DNA of 64,000 nucleotides from Viola odorata (GCA_963691705.1 OY829538.1:47271151-47335150), one strand, 5' to 3'. Counted from the stretch's first letter, positions 23,128 to 33,331 are shown. Translations and numbers: made by a program. The notes: generated from the sequence alone by a model not told the origin.

Positions 23128-24950
23128 GGCTCGACCATTTGCGTGAAGAAGTCTGGGGGGGGCCTATGCGTAATTAGACCGTCGCCACGCTTCCTGATGT
23201 CTATTTGTAATATGCATGCATGTTTTGTTGTCTTTTATAGGAACTTGTGTTCCCCTTCGGTTTAAAAATAAATAAATGTAATTAACCCCCTCTTCGAGCG
23301 TCTTGTACTATTCGCGTTTCAGGATGAATGTTGATTCAGTGGGTTTTTCATAAACCCTATGTCTTTACCGATGAAGAAAGTATCCACAATTAAGAATAAG
23401 GCTGGGATTCCACGCAAATCAGTCCATTTAAGAGAAAGGGCGGAAAAGGAGATAATCCCTCATCAGGAGAAGTCTTGGGGCAAGCAATGAAGTTCAAAGG
23501 GATGTTGATCCAAGAGCACAAAACTCAAACGCACACCATAGTCGAGCCTGCGACTTTAAACCAGGACACTTCATGGGAGGCAACCCACGCGTTCTTTTCA
23601 ATTATTCTATCTTTCGTTAATTGTAACATTCAACATCTCGGGATACCTTTTCCCTATGAATTTACTATTTACCTGTCTCTTCATTTCAGGTGCAGCGAGA
23701 CTTGTAAACATGGGGGCAAACGAATGAAGTGACAACCAGAGGAAGGCGTTGAAAAATTTCAAAGCTCATTTTTCAAGGAAGTTGTCCTTCATGTTTACAA
23801 TTTCTCCTTGTCGCAATTTACGTTTCTGAAAATTATGGTCTCGCAATTTACATTTCTGTGGTTTTGCATTTCAGGTGCAACGAGACTTGTAAACATGGGG
23901 GCAAGCCAATGGAGTGACGACCAAGAAAAGGCGTTGAAAAATGTCAAAGCTCATTTTTCAGGGATGTTGTCCTTTTATATTTTTGCAATTTACGCTTCCA
24001 CGATTTTTAAATTGCCACGATTTATGTTGTTGCAAGAGTGTGTGAGTCGTGTCTGCTAGGGTTCTTAGTTTTTGCACAAAAAACAAAAAAACAAAAAAAC
24101 AAAAAAAAAACAGAAATAAAGGCATAGTCGTTTGGCTTGAAAATCCCACGTTTTGAACATTTTTTTCAAGCATATTCATCACTTTATCACGACGCGGATG
24201 ACTTGTGTGTTCATTAGAAATTATATGAAACATACATGATTTTGTCTGTTAGCTCTTATATCCATGGCACGTCTAGACGTAAGCAATCACAAAACATATC
24301 CCTGTGAGTATTTTGGGCCTTCACGCCTTGTTTCTTTCATGAGTGTAAGTGCCTGACTAGATACTAGTTGAATTCGCATAATATATAGGGTACATGCGCA
24401 ATTAGACATGGGATAGCTATAAAATGACATGGGACTTTTACAATCTTCCCCACTTTTTTCGTTTCTTCCCTCTTTCCACCATATATGTCATCACTCCCCA
24501 AACCTTCACTATCACTCATACCCCGGGAGCCAAAGAGCAGTTTCAGCTAAAATTGCTAGCCGGAAGCATGAGCACGTCAAGTCCAAGAACACGATGAAGG
24601 AGATGGAAAAGGTCACCAGGAGATCGCTAAGGACCATCACTGAAGAAGCGGCAACGACGAAGGCCGAGGCCTCAAGACAAAAGGGGAAGAGATCAAGACG
24701 AAGGTTGTGCTTGCTCTGCTCTATTGCATTTCAAATCAAATCAAAAAGGGGGGGAATATATAATAAATAAATAAAAAAACAAAAAAAAAAGGAAAAAAAA
24801 AAAAAAGTAAGAAAAGAAAAGAGAGAGGGGAAAAGGGAAAAGAAAAGAAAAGAGAGAAATGCTCAGAGACATTCGAAGAATACAAACAGTCGAAGAGCCA
24901 AAGCAAGCACAACCCGGGGACAACTCAAGAAATCTCGAAGAAAACTTTCC
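23128..24950 (+). other. Ogr2 internal region without genes
   Basis: This is where protease and pol should be. I find no trace of them. A segment of about 105 bp with GAGACTTGTAAACATGGGGG occurs twice (23689-23797 and 23873-23985), 184 bp apart. A-rich low complexity lies at 24074-24113 and 24745-24860. The ORF at 24429-24770 is basic low-complexity sequence. Confidence 0.6.
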
Positions 24951-25240
24951 CTAGTGAACTCGAGTAAAAAGGCCCAAGGCAAACGCGAGAAATCTCAAAC
25001 CAACCTTCCCTAGTGGACTCGAGCGAAAGAGGCCCAAGGCCAACTCGAGAAATCTCAAAGCATCCTTCCCTAGTGAAGTCAAGCAAAAGAGGCCCAAGGC
25101 CAACTCAAGAAACCTCAAAGCCAGCATCGCTAGTAAGGACCCGAGAAGAAAAAGGGCCCAAGGCCAACCCGTGCAGCAGATCGCAAAGAGAACAGCGACG
25201 ACACTCCCCGGTGAAGACTTGAGCAAAAGGCCCCTGGCCA
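24951..25240 (+). repeat. Ogr2 array of about 60-bp units
   Basis: Four to five degenerate copies of a unit with AGAGGCCCAAGGCCAACTC followed by GAAA(T/C)CTCAAA and CCTTCCCTAGTG. The ORFs on both strands (25013-25347) are repeat by-products. Confidence 0.75.
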
Positions 25241-26029
25241 ACCGAAAAGCACCCCCAGCAAGGATCCCAGAGCTCATGCACTCTGTCCAGAAAGCATCCC
25301 CAGCAAAAAGCGAAAGAACTCGCACACCTCGCCCTCATCAGGGCCAATCATCACTCATCAAAATCCTTCCAACTCCTCAGCAAAGCAATCCTTTCCCAAA
25401 ATAAGCTCATTTCCGGACATTTCATGTCCTTTCATTCTTTTTCGTAAAAGTCCTATCGATTATTAGAACGCCCATGCATGTGCATCTTCATTTGAAGTCT
25501 ATTCACTCGGATTGACATTGCGAATTGAAAATTATGTATCATGTTAGTTGCATCTTTATGAGCGTAAAAATACTTAACCTTGTTTCAGAGCATGAGTGCA
25601 AACACTAATATCAGGTGAGGATTGCTTACGGCTGCAAGTTGTGGGAAAGTCTTGTCCTTGAGGTCGTTATTTCTTGAACAAGACGTAGACGTTATCTAGA
25701 CTTAAATCAATCATGTTCATATGACGAAAACTGTACAAACATTTTTATCCAAAAAAGAGAAAAATTCTTGAATTTATTTTCTTAAACAAAGAAATCATTT
25801 TCATTCCAAATAAAAAAACTTGGGGGCAAGCCATGGGTTAAATGTAGGAATATTTGATATTTCTCACATAGGTCAATTGTTCTTTCATCTTTCCATCTGT
25901 TGCTGCTTCGTGTTTGCTTCCTTTCAATTTGCAGGATACAGATATGCTCCAGTGAAACCTCAACCATGGGTCTTCGATGACTACATCGATGTAAATCCCT
26001 CACCATCTTGGATTTTCATCAAAATCCAA
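25241..26029 (+). other. Ogr2 internal spacer, nothing recognised
   Basis: No gene seen. A TGGGGGCAAGCCATGGG motif at about 25822 recalls the duplicated block at 23700 and 23890. Confidence 0.4.
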
Positions 26030-26815
26030 TCAAACAGAGTACGTTACCACTCCCAAATCAACCTCGCGCGGTGGATCACGCTCCCTCACATTCAAATCAA
26101 CTTTGCGTGACGGATCACGCTCCCTCACGGTCGACCACTCTCCATTTCAATTCATACGGTAAGTTCAAGGTAAGACTCGCTTTCCCTCTACATCGTGTCT
26201 TAAAAAGTTATGTTCAGGTCACGTCCCCACATCTTGTCTGTCTAGCGTTGTGTTCAGGTCACGTCCACACATCGTGTCTTAAAAAGTTGTGTTCAGGTCA
26301 CGTCCCCACATCTTGTCTGTCTAGCGTTGTGTTCAGGTCACGTCCCCACATCGTGTCTTAAAAAATTGTGTTCAGGTCACGTCCCCACATCTTGTCTGTC
26401 TAGTGTTGTGTTCAGGTCACGTCCCCACATTGTGTCTTAAAAAGTTGTGTTCAGGTCACGTCCCCACATCTTGTCTATCTAGCATTGTGTTCAAGTCACG
26501 TCCCCACATCGTGTCATTTAAAAAGTTATGTTCAGGTCATGTCCCCACATCTTGTCTGTCTAGCGTTGTGTTCAGGTCACGTCCCCACATCGTGTCGTAA
26601 AAGGTTGTGTTCAGGTCACGTCCCCACATCGTGTTGTTAATGTCATGTCTGGTCACCTCCGCTCGTGTCGTCTGATAATGTTGTGTCTGGTCACGTCCGC
26701 ACATGTTGTCTGTTAAGCGTCGTAAAGGATCACGTCCCCACATTGTGTTGTTAATGTCATGTCTGGTCACGTCCGCACATGTCATCTGTTAATATTGTGT
26801 CAGGTCATGTCCCTA
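26030..26815 (+). repeat. Ogr2 3' UTR arrays: GATCACGCTCCC and CGTCCCCACA units
   Basis: Two to three degenerate copies of a unit with GGATCACGCTCCCTCAC (26030-26150) are followed by about 14 copies of TTCAGGTCACGTCCCCACAT at 40-45-bp steps (26205-26815), in alternating TCTTGTCTG and TCGTGTC forms. Both correspond, in order and orientation, to the arrays of Ogr1 (75-bp array and 7130-7790). Tandem arrays in the 3' UTR are a known habit of Ogre elements and can seed satellites. Confidence 0.85.
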
Positions 26816-26924
26816 CCACCATATCTTGAAAATTCATAAACAGTCACCCCAAATATCGAATCAACATCAGGGCGAAGGTATGTTACCGTCATTCAATATC
26901 CAAGCGAAGGACATCCGAATCAGC

Positions 26925-27180
26925 AGTTCTCCTCCTCCCAGAGTGACATCAATCAACTCCTCCCAGAGTGATATCCACGGCCGACATCATCAATTTTGTA
27001 AAACACCTTTAAATCCCAGTGACAGCATCAATCGATCTCCTCCTCCCAGAGCGACATCAAGCAATCGTCTCCTCCTAGAGCGACAACAATCTCCTCCTCC
27101 CAGAGCGACATTAAGCAATCACCTTTTATCCCTAGTGACGACATCAATCAACTACCTCCTCCCAGAGTAACATCATCACT
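26925..27180 (+). repeat. Ogr2 array with CTCCTCCCAGAGTGACATC units
   Basis: About eight short degenerate copies at 20-40-bp spacing. A related piece in reverse orientation, GTCACTCTGGGAGGAG, is at 7798-7813 in Ogr1. Confidence 0.65.
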
Positions 27181-27270
27181 GTAAGCTCGAGGTAAGACTT
27201 GCGGTGTCGCCAAAATTCGGATATATAGGGGCAACTGTCTTTACTGCTTATCAAATACTTCGATAAGACA

Positions 27271-27286
27271 GTAAAGAGGGGGCAAC
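27271..27286 (+). other. Ogr2 polypurine tract
   Basis: GTAAAGAGGGGGCAAC ends directly at the right LTR. Confidence 0.85.
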
Positions 27287-29780
27287 TGTTGATACCCGAA
27301 TTTTGACGCCATTTTTAATTAATTTTAGCATTTCTGTTATTTAGTTAATCTACAGCCATTTTCAGTTGATTTACTGTCGCTAGCATTTTTAAGTGTTTCG
27401 TTGCATTTTAGCATCATCGTTAGCATCGTCAGCTTTCGAGATCACATTTTAATTTTTCGGCACATATTTTCATTATTATTATCATTATTATTTTTAGCCT
27501 TAAAAACCACATTTTTGACTATCTGGCAGTCGTTTGCTAGTTTTTTCTTCGTTTTAGGCCATCACATGAATTTTAGGATTTTTAATATTTTAGCACATTT
27601 TTTTAGTATTTTTATTTTTTATTATTATTTTCATTCGAGCTTTTATTGGACCCGAGTAAGTCCGCTCGGACAATAGCTCGACTTTAAAATGTTTTCCATC
27701 AACTAGGTGCTAGCTTTTTTTTCGTTCACAACGGTCTACAGCGTTTCATGTAATTTTCGGCGTAACGTCATTATTTTTCCGTTCAAACGTTTCACGTTTT
27801 GGAATGAGAAAATAAACGCGTTAAACGAAATGTTCTTGTCATTCGCTGTAGACGGTTAAACCCGTCATATTTTTCTCTACGCGCTAGTACCTTCGGCTCA
27901 AAAAGTCAGAATGTTTACCCGCAGGACTCGGCTCGAGGCCATTTAAATAAATTAAAAATCAAGTTGATCACAACCGTTGATCTGGTCAACTAGAAATAGT
28001 CAACCAGATCAACGGTTGACTATTTTCCAAGCCATGGTGCACATGCACCATGGACGTGAACAGCAACAGAGTCCTCGCCCAAGCCAACCTGCTCCCATCG
28101 CTTCATGTCCCTCGTTCATCATCACCCTCGACCCTAGACCCTCCACCTCACGGCCATAGCCCCGCCAGCACGAAGAACGGCCACCACTCGCAGCCACGCT
28201 CTCCTCCTCCACGCGATCCTTCGGCTATAAATAGCCACTGCCATCGAACGAAAAATGGGTACCAATTCAGCAAGAAAACTTGCTCTCTCTCTCCCCTCTT
28301 GATCAGTTTGCTCATATTGAGCGACAATCGCCCAGTTTAAAAGCTTGAGAGTAAGCTTTATCTCTCTAAGCGTTTTCGTTCATTTATGCATGTTTTCTTT
28401 TTAATTTCGTTTGGCTTGATTTCAAGCAAATAAATTGATTGTTTTTGTGCTATTAATTCACATACAGGGTGTAGATTAAATACAAGCTTTCAATTTTGAA
28501 AATCGTTAGCTAGATTGTGCGAATTAACTAGTTTTCGATAATTAATGGTTTTGTCGTTTTTTCGAAATTAAATTTTGTACGAGTCAAACTAAAAATTGGG
28601 GTTTGTACGGTCGGGAAGTCGTCGAAGAGACGAACATTTCGGTACAAATGATTTTCAAATCGGCCACCTGTGGCTGGAGCTTTGCCGCCGACTGTACGCC
28701 GGCGATCAAGAAAGGTGACGATGAACAGTGCCAGGCCAAACGACACTGTTCACGCGGGAATGGGCCAAGCCCATTCCCATTTAAATTTTTATGGGCCAGG
28801 CACTATTCCTGGCCCATTTTCAATGTCTTTTCACTCTTCAATTGGGCCCAGCCCATTTTCAATTGTTTTCAACACTTCGGGTCACGTTTTTCCGTAAAAT
28901 AATTCGTATTATTCGTATGATTATTTTTCGCACTATCAACTGTTTAATTTTCTGCACTTATCAACTGTTTAAATTATTCGCACTTTAATTTTTCGCAATT
29001 TACTTTCGGCAATTTAAATTCAATATACCGCCTACATGGTCGGTCGCATTTTAATTCTCGTAAATATCAACTGCTTTAATTCTCGCAAAGTGCTGGAAAT
29101 TCTTCCGCAATTTATCAACTGTTTTATTTTCTGCAATACCAACTGCTTTAATTTTCTGCCATATCAATTGCTTTAATTTTCTGCAGTATCGATCATTAAA
29201 ATCAATCATTTTTCGCATGTAATCAACACAACATTTAAATTCTCGTATGCTTAAAATCAACCATTTTTCGCATGCAATCAACCCAGCATTTAATTATCGT
29301 ATGCTTAAAATCAATCATTTTTCGCATGCAATCAACTCAGCATTTAATTATCGTATGCGTAAAATCAATCATTTTTCGCATGCAATCAACTCAGCATCTA
29401 AATTCTCGTATGCGTAAAATTCATCATTTCTCGCATGCAATCAACTGTCATCATTTATTTTCCTGCACTTATCAAACTCAGCATTTAATTTTCGTATGCG
29501 TCAAATCCATCATTTTTCGTATGCAATCAACAGTCATTTAAATTTTTGCACTCATAAAATTGTTATTTATTTTTCGAGCTATCACTAACATTCTCATTTT
29601 GTAGGTTTTAATTTCAAGCTTCGCTCGAAAGTACGCCTTTCGTTCCTTTTTATTTATTCAATGGTTTTCGCAAATATCAATCGTACGCATGATATATAGA
29701 ACTGCTAGAATTAAAATCAACCCACATGAACAACGTGTTTAAAGAGTTGCTTAAAATGCCATGTTCATATGATTTCAAAT
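27287..29780 (+). repeat. Ogr2 3' LTR, truncated
   Basis: It matches the 5' LTR from its first base to the position equivalent to about 19430, then breaks off; about 660 bp are missing. Differences from the 5' LTR by eye are few percent plus one extra array unit and a 12-bp ATT-rich insertion near 27478. At the junction (29772-29782) TTTCAAATGGG could derive from either partner. Confidence 0.85.
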
Positions 29781-30365
29781 GGGAAAATTCTTGGGGTACG
29801 TGGTGAGCTAGAAGGGCATCCAGCCGAACCCGTCAAAGATTAAGGCCATCCCTGACATGGCATCGCCGCGAATGGTCCAAGAGGTCCAAAGGTTGACAGG
29901 ACGTGTCATTGCTTTAGGACGATTTATCTCTAAATAGGGCGAGAGATGCCTGCCGTTCTTTACAGTCATACGCAGAAAGGCTCCTTTTGGATGGACGCAA
30001 GAATACGAAGAAGCATTTGTGGGTTTGAAAACCTATTTGTCGTCCGACTTGGTGTTGACGCGACTAGAGCCAGGCGACACCTTATTCTTATATCTCGGTG
30101 TTGCAGATGAAGTGGTCAGTGTCGTCCTAGTACGGGAGGAGAATCATACCCACCTCCCTGTCTTCTTTGTCAGTCATGTGCTAAAAGATGCGGAGGTGCG
30201 ATACACCCACATTGAGAAGGTGGCATTCGCCCTAATACATTCCACACGAAAGATGGATAGGTACTTCCAGGCCCATCCAGTCATCATGCTCATAGATCAG
30301 CCCTTGAAGAGAATTTTCAAGAAGCCAGAGTCCTCTGGGAGAATGCTGATTTGGGCAATCGATCT
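29773..30365 (+). pseudogene. pol: Tat1 RT end and RNase H, fragment
   Basis: This is homologous to Tat2 at 51428-51985. It begins in the RT thumb (GKFLGYVVS, then GIQPNPSKIKAI), continues through the connection (LTGRVIALGRFISK) into the first RNase H domain (FLYLGVADEVVSVVLVR, then FVSHVLKDAEVRYTHIEK) and ends at GRMLIWAID. Two in-frame TAG codons (29809, 29935) stand where Tat2 has CAA glutamine. The region between QAH and RIF, deleted in Tat2, is intact here. The frame is otherwise open. The catalytic YIDD part of RT upstream and the second RNase H and integrase downstream are deleted. Confidence 0.85.
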
Positions 30366-30736
30366 TTCAATTCCCAAGCGCGGAGGAAAGCGTAGATGCC
30401 ACTCCACGAGGAAGGGGTGATCTGCGCAGGGTTAAGCCCATGCTCGCGCAGTACGTTCTCTAGTGTGGTATGAATAGGGAGGCGGAACCCATACTGAAAC
30501 ATCTTAAAATAAAGCATCATACGAGTCCCCCAAAGCCTGCTCTGGAGACTCATAGTGCTAGTAGGAATAGAAGGACTATAACCACTGGGGAAAGTAATAC
30601 CATTGCTTTCTAATTCGAGGCACAGAATAGTGGGGCAAGTAAAGATGCTAGGGGTGTTTTCGATTTCAGGATCTCGAGAGACTGCCCCACGAATAACCAG
30701 AGAGCTGGACTGAGTTCTTGTGCGAGGAACGACAGA
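30363..30736 (-). pseudogene. Tat1 aORF3, N-terminal part, truncated
   Basis: This minus-strand gene lies opposite to gag-pol. The readable part runs from about 30736 and contains ENTPSIF, YFKMFQYGFRLPIH and GLNPAQITPSSW, aligned with Tat2 aORF3 (ERTPSIF, YFNMFLYGFRFPIH, DINPAQITPSS). This block resembles the Pfam-type 'putative gypsy type transposon' region common in plant genomes; function unknown. It ends at WELKDR where a deletion fuses it to RNase H. The ATG used in Tat2 appears as CTG here. The hydrophobic stretch read upstream to 31054 is more likely untranslated. The tryptophan that is TAG in Tat2 is intact. Confidence 0.75.
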
Positions 30737-30913
30737 TAAGTAGCAAAGGAAAATGAAAGCAAGATTGAACAGAATACCTTGAAAAAGAAGACCGAAATGA
30801 ATAGGCGGATCGTCTGGATACGAACGAGAGAATTTCCTCGGAGCGAGTGAAAAAATGAAGAGAGATGCGAAATTTAAAAGAAGAGTAAAAGGGTAGAAAG
30901 AAGGAGCGAATGT

Positions 30914-30923
30914 CCTTTTAAAA
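30914..30923 (-). promoter_or_regulatory. TATA-like box upstream of Tat1 aORF3
   Basis: The minus strand reads TTTTAAAAGG, about 180 bp upstream of the aORF3 start. Tat2 has CTTTAAAAGGG at the same distance. Confidence 0.45.
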
Positions 30924-31228
30924 GAGACGGCTGCAAACCAGACAGCCAGGCAGCCCGTCGCAGCAAGACACGTGTAAAATAAATGCAACACATGGAAAGG
31001 TTCTGACAGGAACTTAAAGTCAAGCGCTCGCCTCGAACCCCGCAAAGGAAGCATCGTGAATTACAAGAAGTCAAAAAAGATGGCCGTGTGAAGCGATAAC
31101 TGGCTAGTCAGCGTCAGTTACCCTATGAGATGACACAATGTAGAAGTAAAGAAGGAAAAGTAAAATATTATTTTTATTCATTTATTTAAAGGGTCAGCGG
31201 CATCTACAATAAGCACGACACACAGGTG

Positions 31229-31714
31229 TCAATCCTCATTAGCCCAGTCCATGTCATAGCAATAATCGTAGTCCTCCGGAGACGATGGCAACCCACTATT
31301 GTAGGGAGGAAAAGGCTCGTTAATCCTGCAGGGCCTTTGGTAAAGCTTAGGCACTGGGCTTGTCGCGGGAGCAGCCTCCTCTATTGAAGCGGCGCGGGAG
31401 CCCTTCCCTATAGTTAATGCGGCTGACCCCGAGTTGGCATTCTGAATAGAGACTCTCTCCTCTGAAGGAGGACAATGGGCAGACGGTGATGCTTCATCAC
31501 CTTTCTGCAGTGTGAAGTAGTGAGGCTCATAACCAGCGAAGAAAGATTCAATGGTCTTCTTTGTTTTCTTTGGATTCTTGTGACCACGACATTTGGCAAG
31601 GATTTTGGTAGGCCTCCATGGAGGTAAGGAAGGAGGATTGTCGGAATCTAGCGAAGTTGGAGGAGTCGGGGGAGAGTCACGAGCACAGGTATACAAAAAA
31701 TGTGAGTCAGCCAT
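31229..31714 (-). CDS. Tat1 aORF2, 161 aa, conserved, unknown function
   Basis: I do not know a function. The start ATG at 31714 (MADSHF) is chosen because Tat2 aORF2 also begins MADS. The protein has a proline-rich N-terminus (DSPPTPPTSLDSDNPPS, matching PTPPTTPDFDNPPS in Tat2), a basic patch (about residues 38-55, RGHKNPKKTKK), a variable middle, and an acidic aromatic end (LPSSPEDYDYCY, matching LPPSDEEYCY). Both ends are conserved between elements while the middle is not, a pattern of selection on short motifs. No stop or frameshift. It lies between aORF1 and aORF3 on the minus strand. Confidence 0.6.
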   Translation of the reverse strand: MADSHFLYTCARDSPPTPPTSLDSDNPPSLPPWRPTKILAKCRGHKNPKKTKKTIESFFAGYEPHYFTLQKGDEASPSAHCPPSEERVSIQNANSGSAALTIGKGSRAASIEEAAPATSPVPKLYQRPCRINEPFPPYNSGLPSSPEDYDYCYDMDWANED

Positions 31715-31782
31715 GAAAATATCAGCAATAGCAAGAAGAAAATGACAAGAGGGATGAACAAAAAAAAGAAAGAAAAGCCCCA

Positions 31783-31791
31783 TTATATAGC
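31783..31791 (-). promoter_or_regulatory. TATA box of Tat1 aORF2
   Basis: The minus strand reads CTATATAATG about 75 bp upstream of the ATG. The equivalent site of Tat2 reads CTATGTATG. Confidence 0.45.
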
Positions 31792-32243
31792 CAAGGCAAG
31801 GAAGTGCTCCTGCCTTCTCGTGTGTTTTCATAAAATAATTAATGCGATCAAAAGCAACGACCATTGGGGGAAAGATCTGATTTCGTAACTACAACTGTTG
31901 AAAGTCTACACCAACCAAAAGACGCCGAGATCGTTGCCTAATCCGTTAACACTGAGGAAACGGTGCGAAATAAATTCGAAAGCGGTTGGGAGAAACGTTT
32001 ATTGTTATGCGCTGGCCAAGTAAATGAAAAAGTGTGGGATCCCAAGGGACATTAAACCCACTGTTGGTGGGTGCGGAGGTTATTTTTCAAACAAGACGTT
32101 ATACGAGGAAGGAAAACATCAATAGCACGACAATCTAATGAGGAAAACATTTTATTTATTTGAGGGCCTAACGGCTCGGGATTACACAAGGGAGCATAAA
32201 AGGGAAACATAAAGAGACATGGCAGAAGGGTCCCCACCGCTGG

Positions 32244-32630
32244 TCAGACATTCGACCCAGCATCATCATCTTCCCACTCCATGAAGGGAATATCCCTCAA
32301 GGCATCCGCAAGAGTGGTCAGTTCAGAAGAGCAGGCCCTCATGCCCTTTAGGCAGCACCCCAACAAATCCTTCCTGTGCTGCAGCATAGCAATAAGTAGC
32401 TGAATTTGAGAAACAGCCACCGAAAGCTTCACCGCTTTCTCCACAGGGTTGAAGTCCTCCATGGAGACAACATTCTGTTTAGCCTGCAAGGGGGTCAGCA
32501 TCCCCTGGAGCTCCAATATATCCTCAGAAGTCTTGGTGCTCAGTGACCCCAGAAAATCGATGTCCGCCTGAGTCAGGTTCCTCAGGGTGTGGGCCTTGTA
32601 TAGCAGAAATTTTTTGGTAACTTCATCCAT
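32244..32630 (-). CDS. Tat1 aORF1, 128 aa, conserved, unknown function
   Basis: Function unknown. The protein starts MDEVTKKFL at 32630 and is predicted by eye to be mostly helical. Aligned with Tat2 aORF1, about half of the first 112 residues are identical without gaps, including LELQGMLTP (LELRGMMTP), MEDFNP and MLQHRKDLLGCCLK (MLQQRKDLLNCCLK). It then carries an acidic tail (EWEDDDAG). It has no stop or frameshift. It lies 209 bp from the 3' LTR and reads toward pol. Such similarity in an otherwise decayed element supports real coding history. Confidence 0.65.
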   Translation of the reverse strand: MDEVTKKFLLYKAHTLRNLTQADIDFLGSLSTKTSEDILELQGMLTPLQAKQNVVSMEDFNPVEKAVKLSVAVSQIQLLIAMLQHRKDLLGCCLKGMRACSSELTTLADALRDIPFMEWEDDDAGSNV

Positions 32631-32690
32631 TGAGCAAAGAGAGGTGAAGAAAGCTGAGAGAGTTGTGCAGATAAGTGCAGAAAAAAGGCC

Positions 32691-32700
32691 TATTTATAGA
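32691..32700 (-). promoter_or_regulatory. TATA box of Tat1 aORF1
   Basis: The minus strand reads TCTATAAATA, 61-70 bp upstream of the ATG. Tat2 has TCTATAAATG at the same distance (62114-62123). The site is outside the LTR. Confidence 0.6.
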
Positions 32701-32838
32701 CTCAGAAAAAAGGTGTTCAGGGAAGATATGCTTATCGACTGTCGAGCCCTCATTAATGCAAAAACCCCTGAAGAGACAAGGCTGAAGACAAGGCAATAAC
32801 CCTTGGTAAACACTCAGGCTCGTTTTCGGTTGGGCTTA

Positions 32839-33326
32839 TGATAACTATTGGCACCACTCTAGCGACAGGACCAGAGCATTGTATATATCAAGGGGACATG
32901 GCATTGTTCCTACCGCCCCTAGCCTGACACCTGAACCTGGGATGGTCGACATCAACAGGGGGGCTCTCACGCGGCATCTGCATGGCGTCATCCCATCCCA
33001 GGTTATGTATGATGTCACTCCGTATGACGTCACCTCGCATGACGTCACTCCGTGGTACCCTAGCGACACCTACCAGAGATAATGCCTACCCCCTGTCGGT
33101 AAGGTCATTCCTTTACCTATAAATACCCCCACCATTCCAGATATAGGGTAAGCCTAAGACAGCGTGCTGAACCCCTACCATTTTTACCACTCATACTAAC
33201 TTAAGCATCGGAGTGTTTACGCCGGAGACCCCCTCCGGCGCTTTGTAGGTAACGAAGACACCGGAACAGTGTTCCCGACCGACCCCCGTTGGCCAATCCT
33301 GCTCAGCAAATCTCGGACTCTTATCA
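32839..33326 (+). repeat. Tat1 3' LTR (488 bp)
   Basis: It runs from TGATAACT to CTTATCA. TATA CTATAAATACC is near 33117. Three TGA(C/T)GTCAC sites lie at exact 15-bp steps (33010, 33025, 33040). A stem-loop with an 8-bp CGCCGGAG/CTCCGGCG stem is at 33220-33240, also present in the Tat2 LTRs. Confidence 0.86.
33010..33048 (+). promoter_or_regulatory. Three tandem bZIP-type sites in the Tat1 U3
   Basis: TGATGTCAC, TGACGTCAC and TGACGTCAC start at 33010, 33025 and 33040. TGACGTCA is the palindromic site bound by plant bZIP (TGA/CREB-like) factors. They lie about 70-105 bp upstream of the TATA box. Binding is inference. Confidence 0.55.
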
Positions 33327-33331
33327 ATCCT

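Larger units (their letters stand above)
17016..29780 (+). mobile_element. Ogr2: Ogre-like element with gag but no pol
   Basis: Two copies of a LTR starting TGTTGATACCCG (17016 and 27287) flank 7.2 kb containing a primer site, gag and several tandem arrays, but no protease, RT, RNase H or integrase. It therefore cannot move without help. The right LTR stops at about 29780, where it fuses to Tat1 RT sequence, so the right target duplication is lost. The left flank CCACT matches the uninterrupted Tat1 LTR. Confidence 0.85.
16756..33326 (+). mobile_element. Tat1: Tat-lineage Ty3/gypsy element, heavily deleted, hosts Ogr2
   Basis: The element starts TGATAACT, ends CTTATCA and is flanked by ATCCT (16751-16755, 33327-33331). 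Remaining parts: 260 bp of the 5' LTR, then Ogr2, a 0.6-kb RT/RNase H remnant, three minus-strand genes (aORF3 start, aORF2, aORF1) and a complete 3' LTR. Two deletions are visible: one fusing Ogr2 to RT at about 29775, and one fusing RNase H to aORF3 at about 30363. Confidence 0.86.

Noticed and set aside
30737..31054. Hydrophobic N-terminal extension of Tat1 aORF3 as a membrane protein
   Set aside because: Tat2 has no such extension in frame, and the conserved TATA-like box lies inside it, so it is probably leader.
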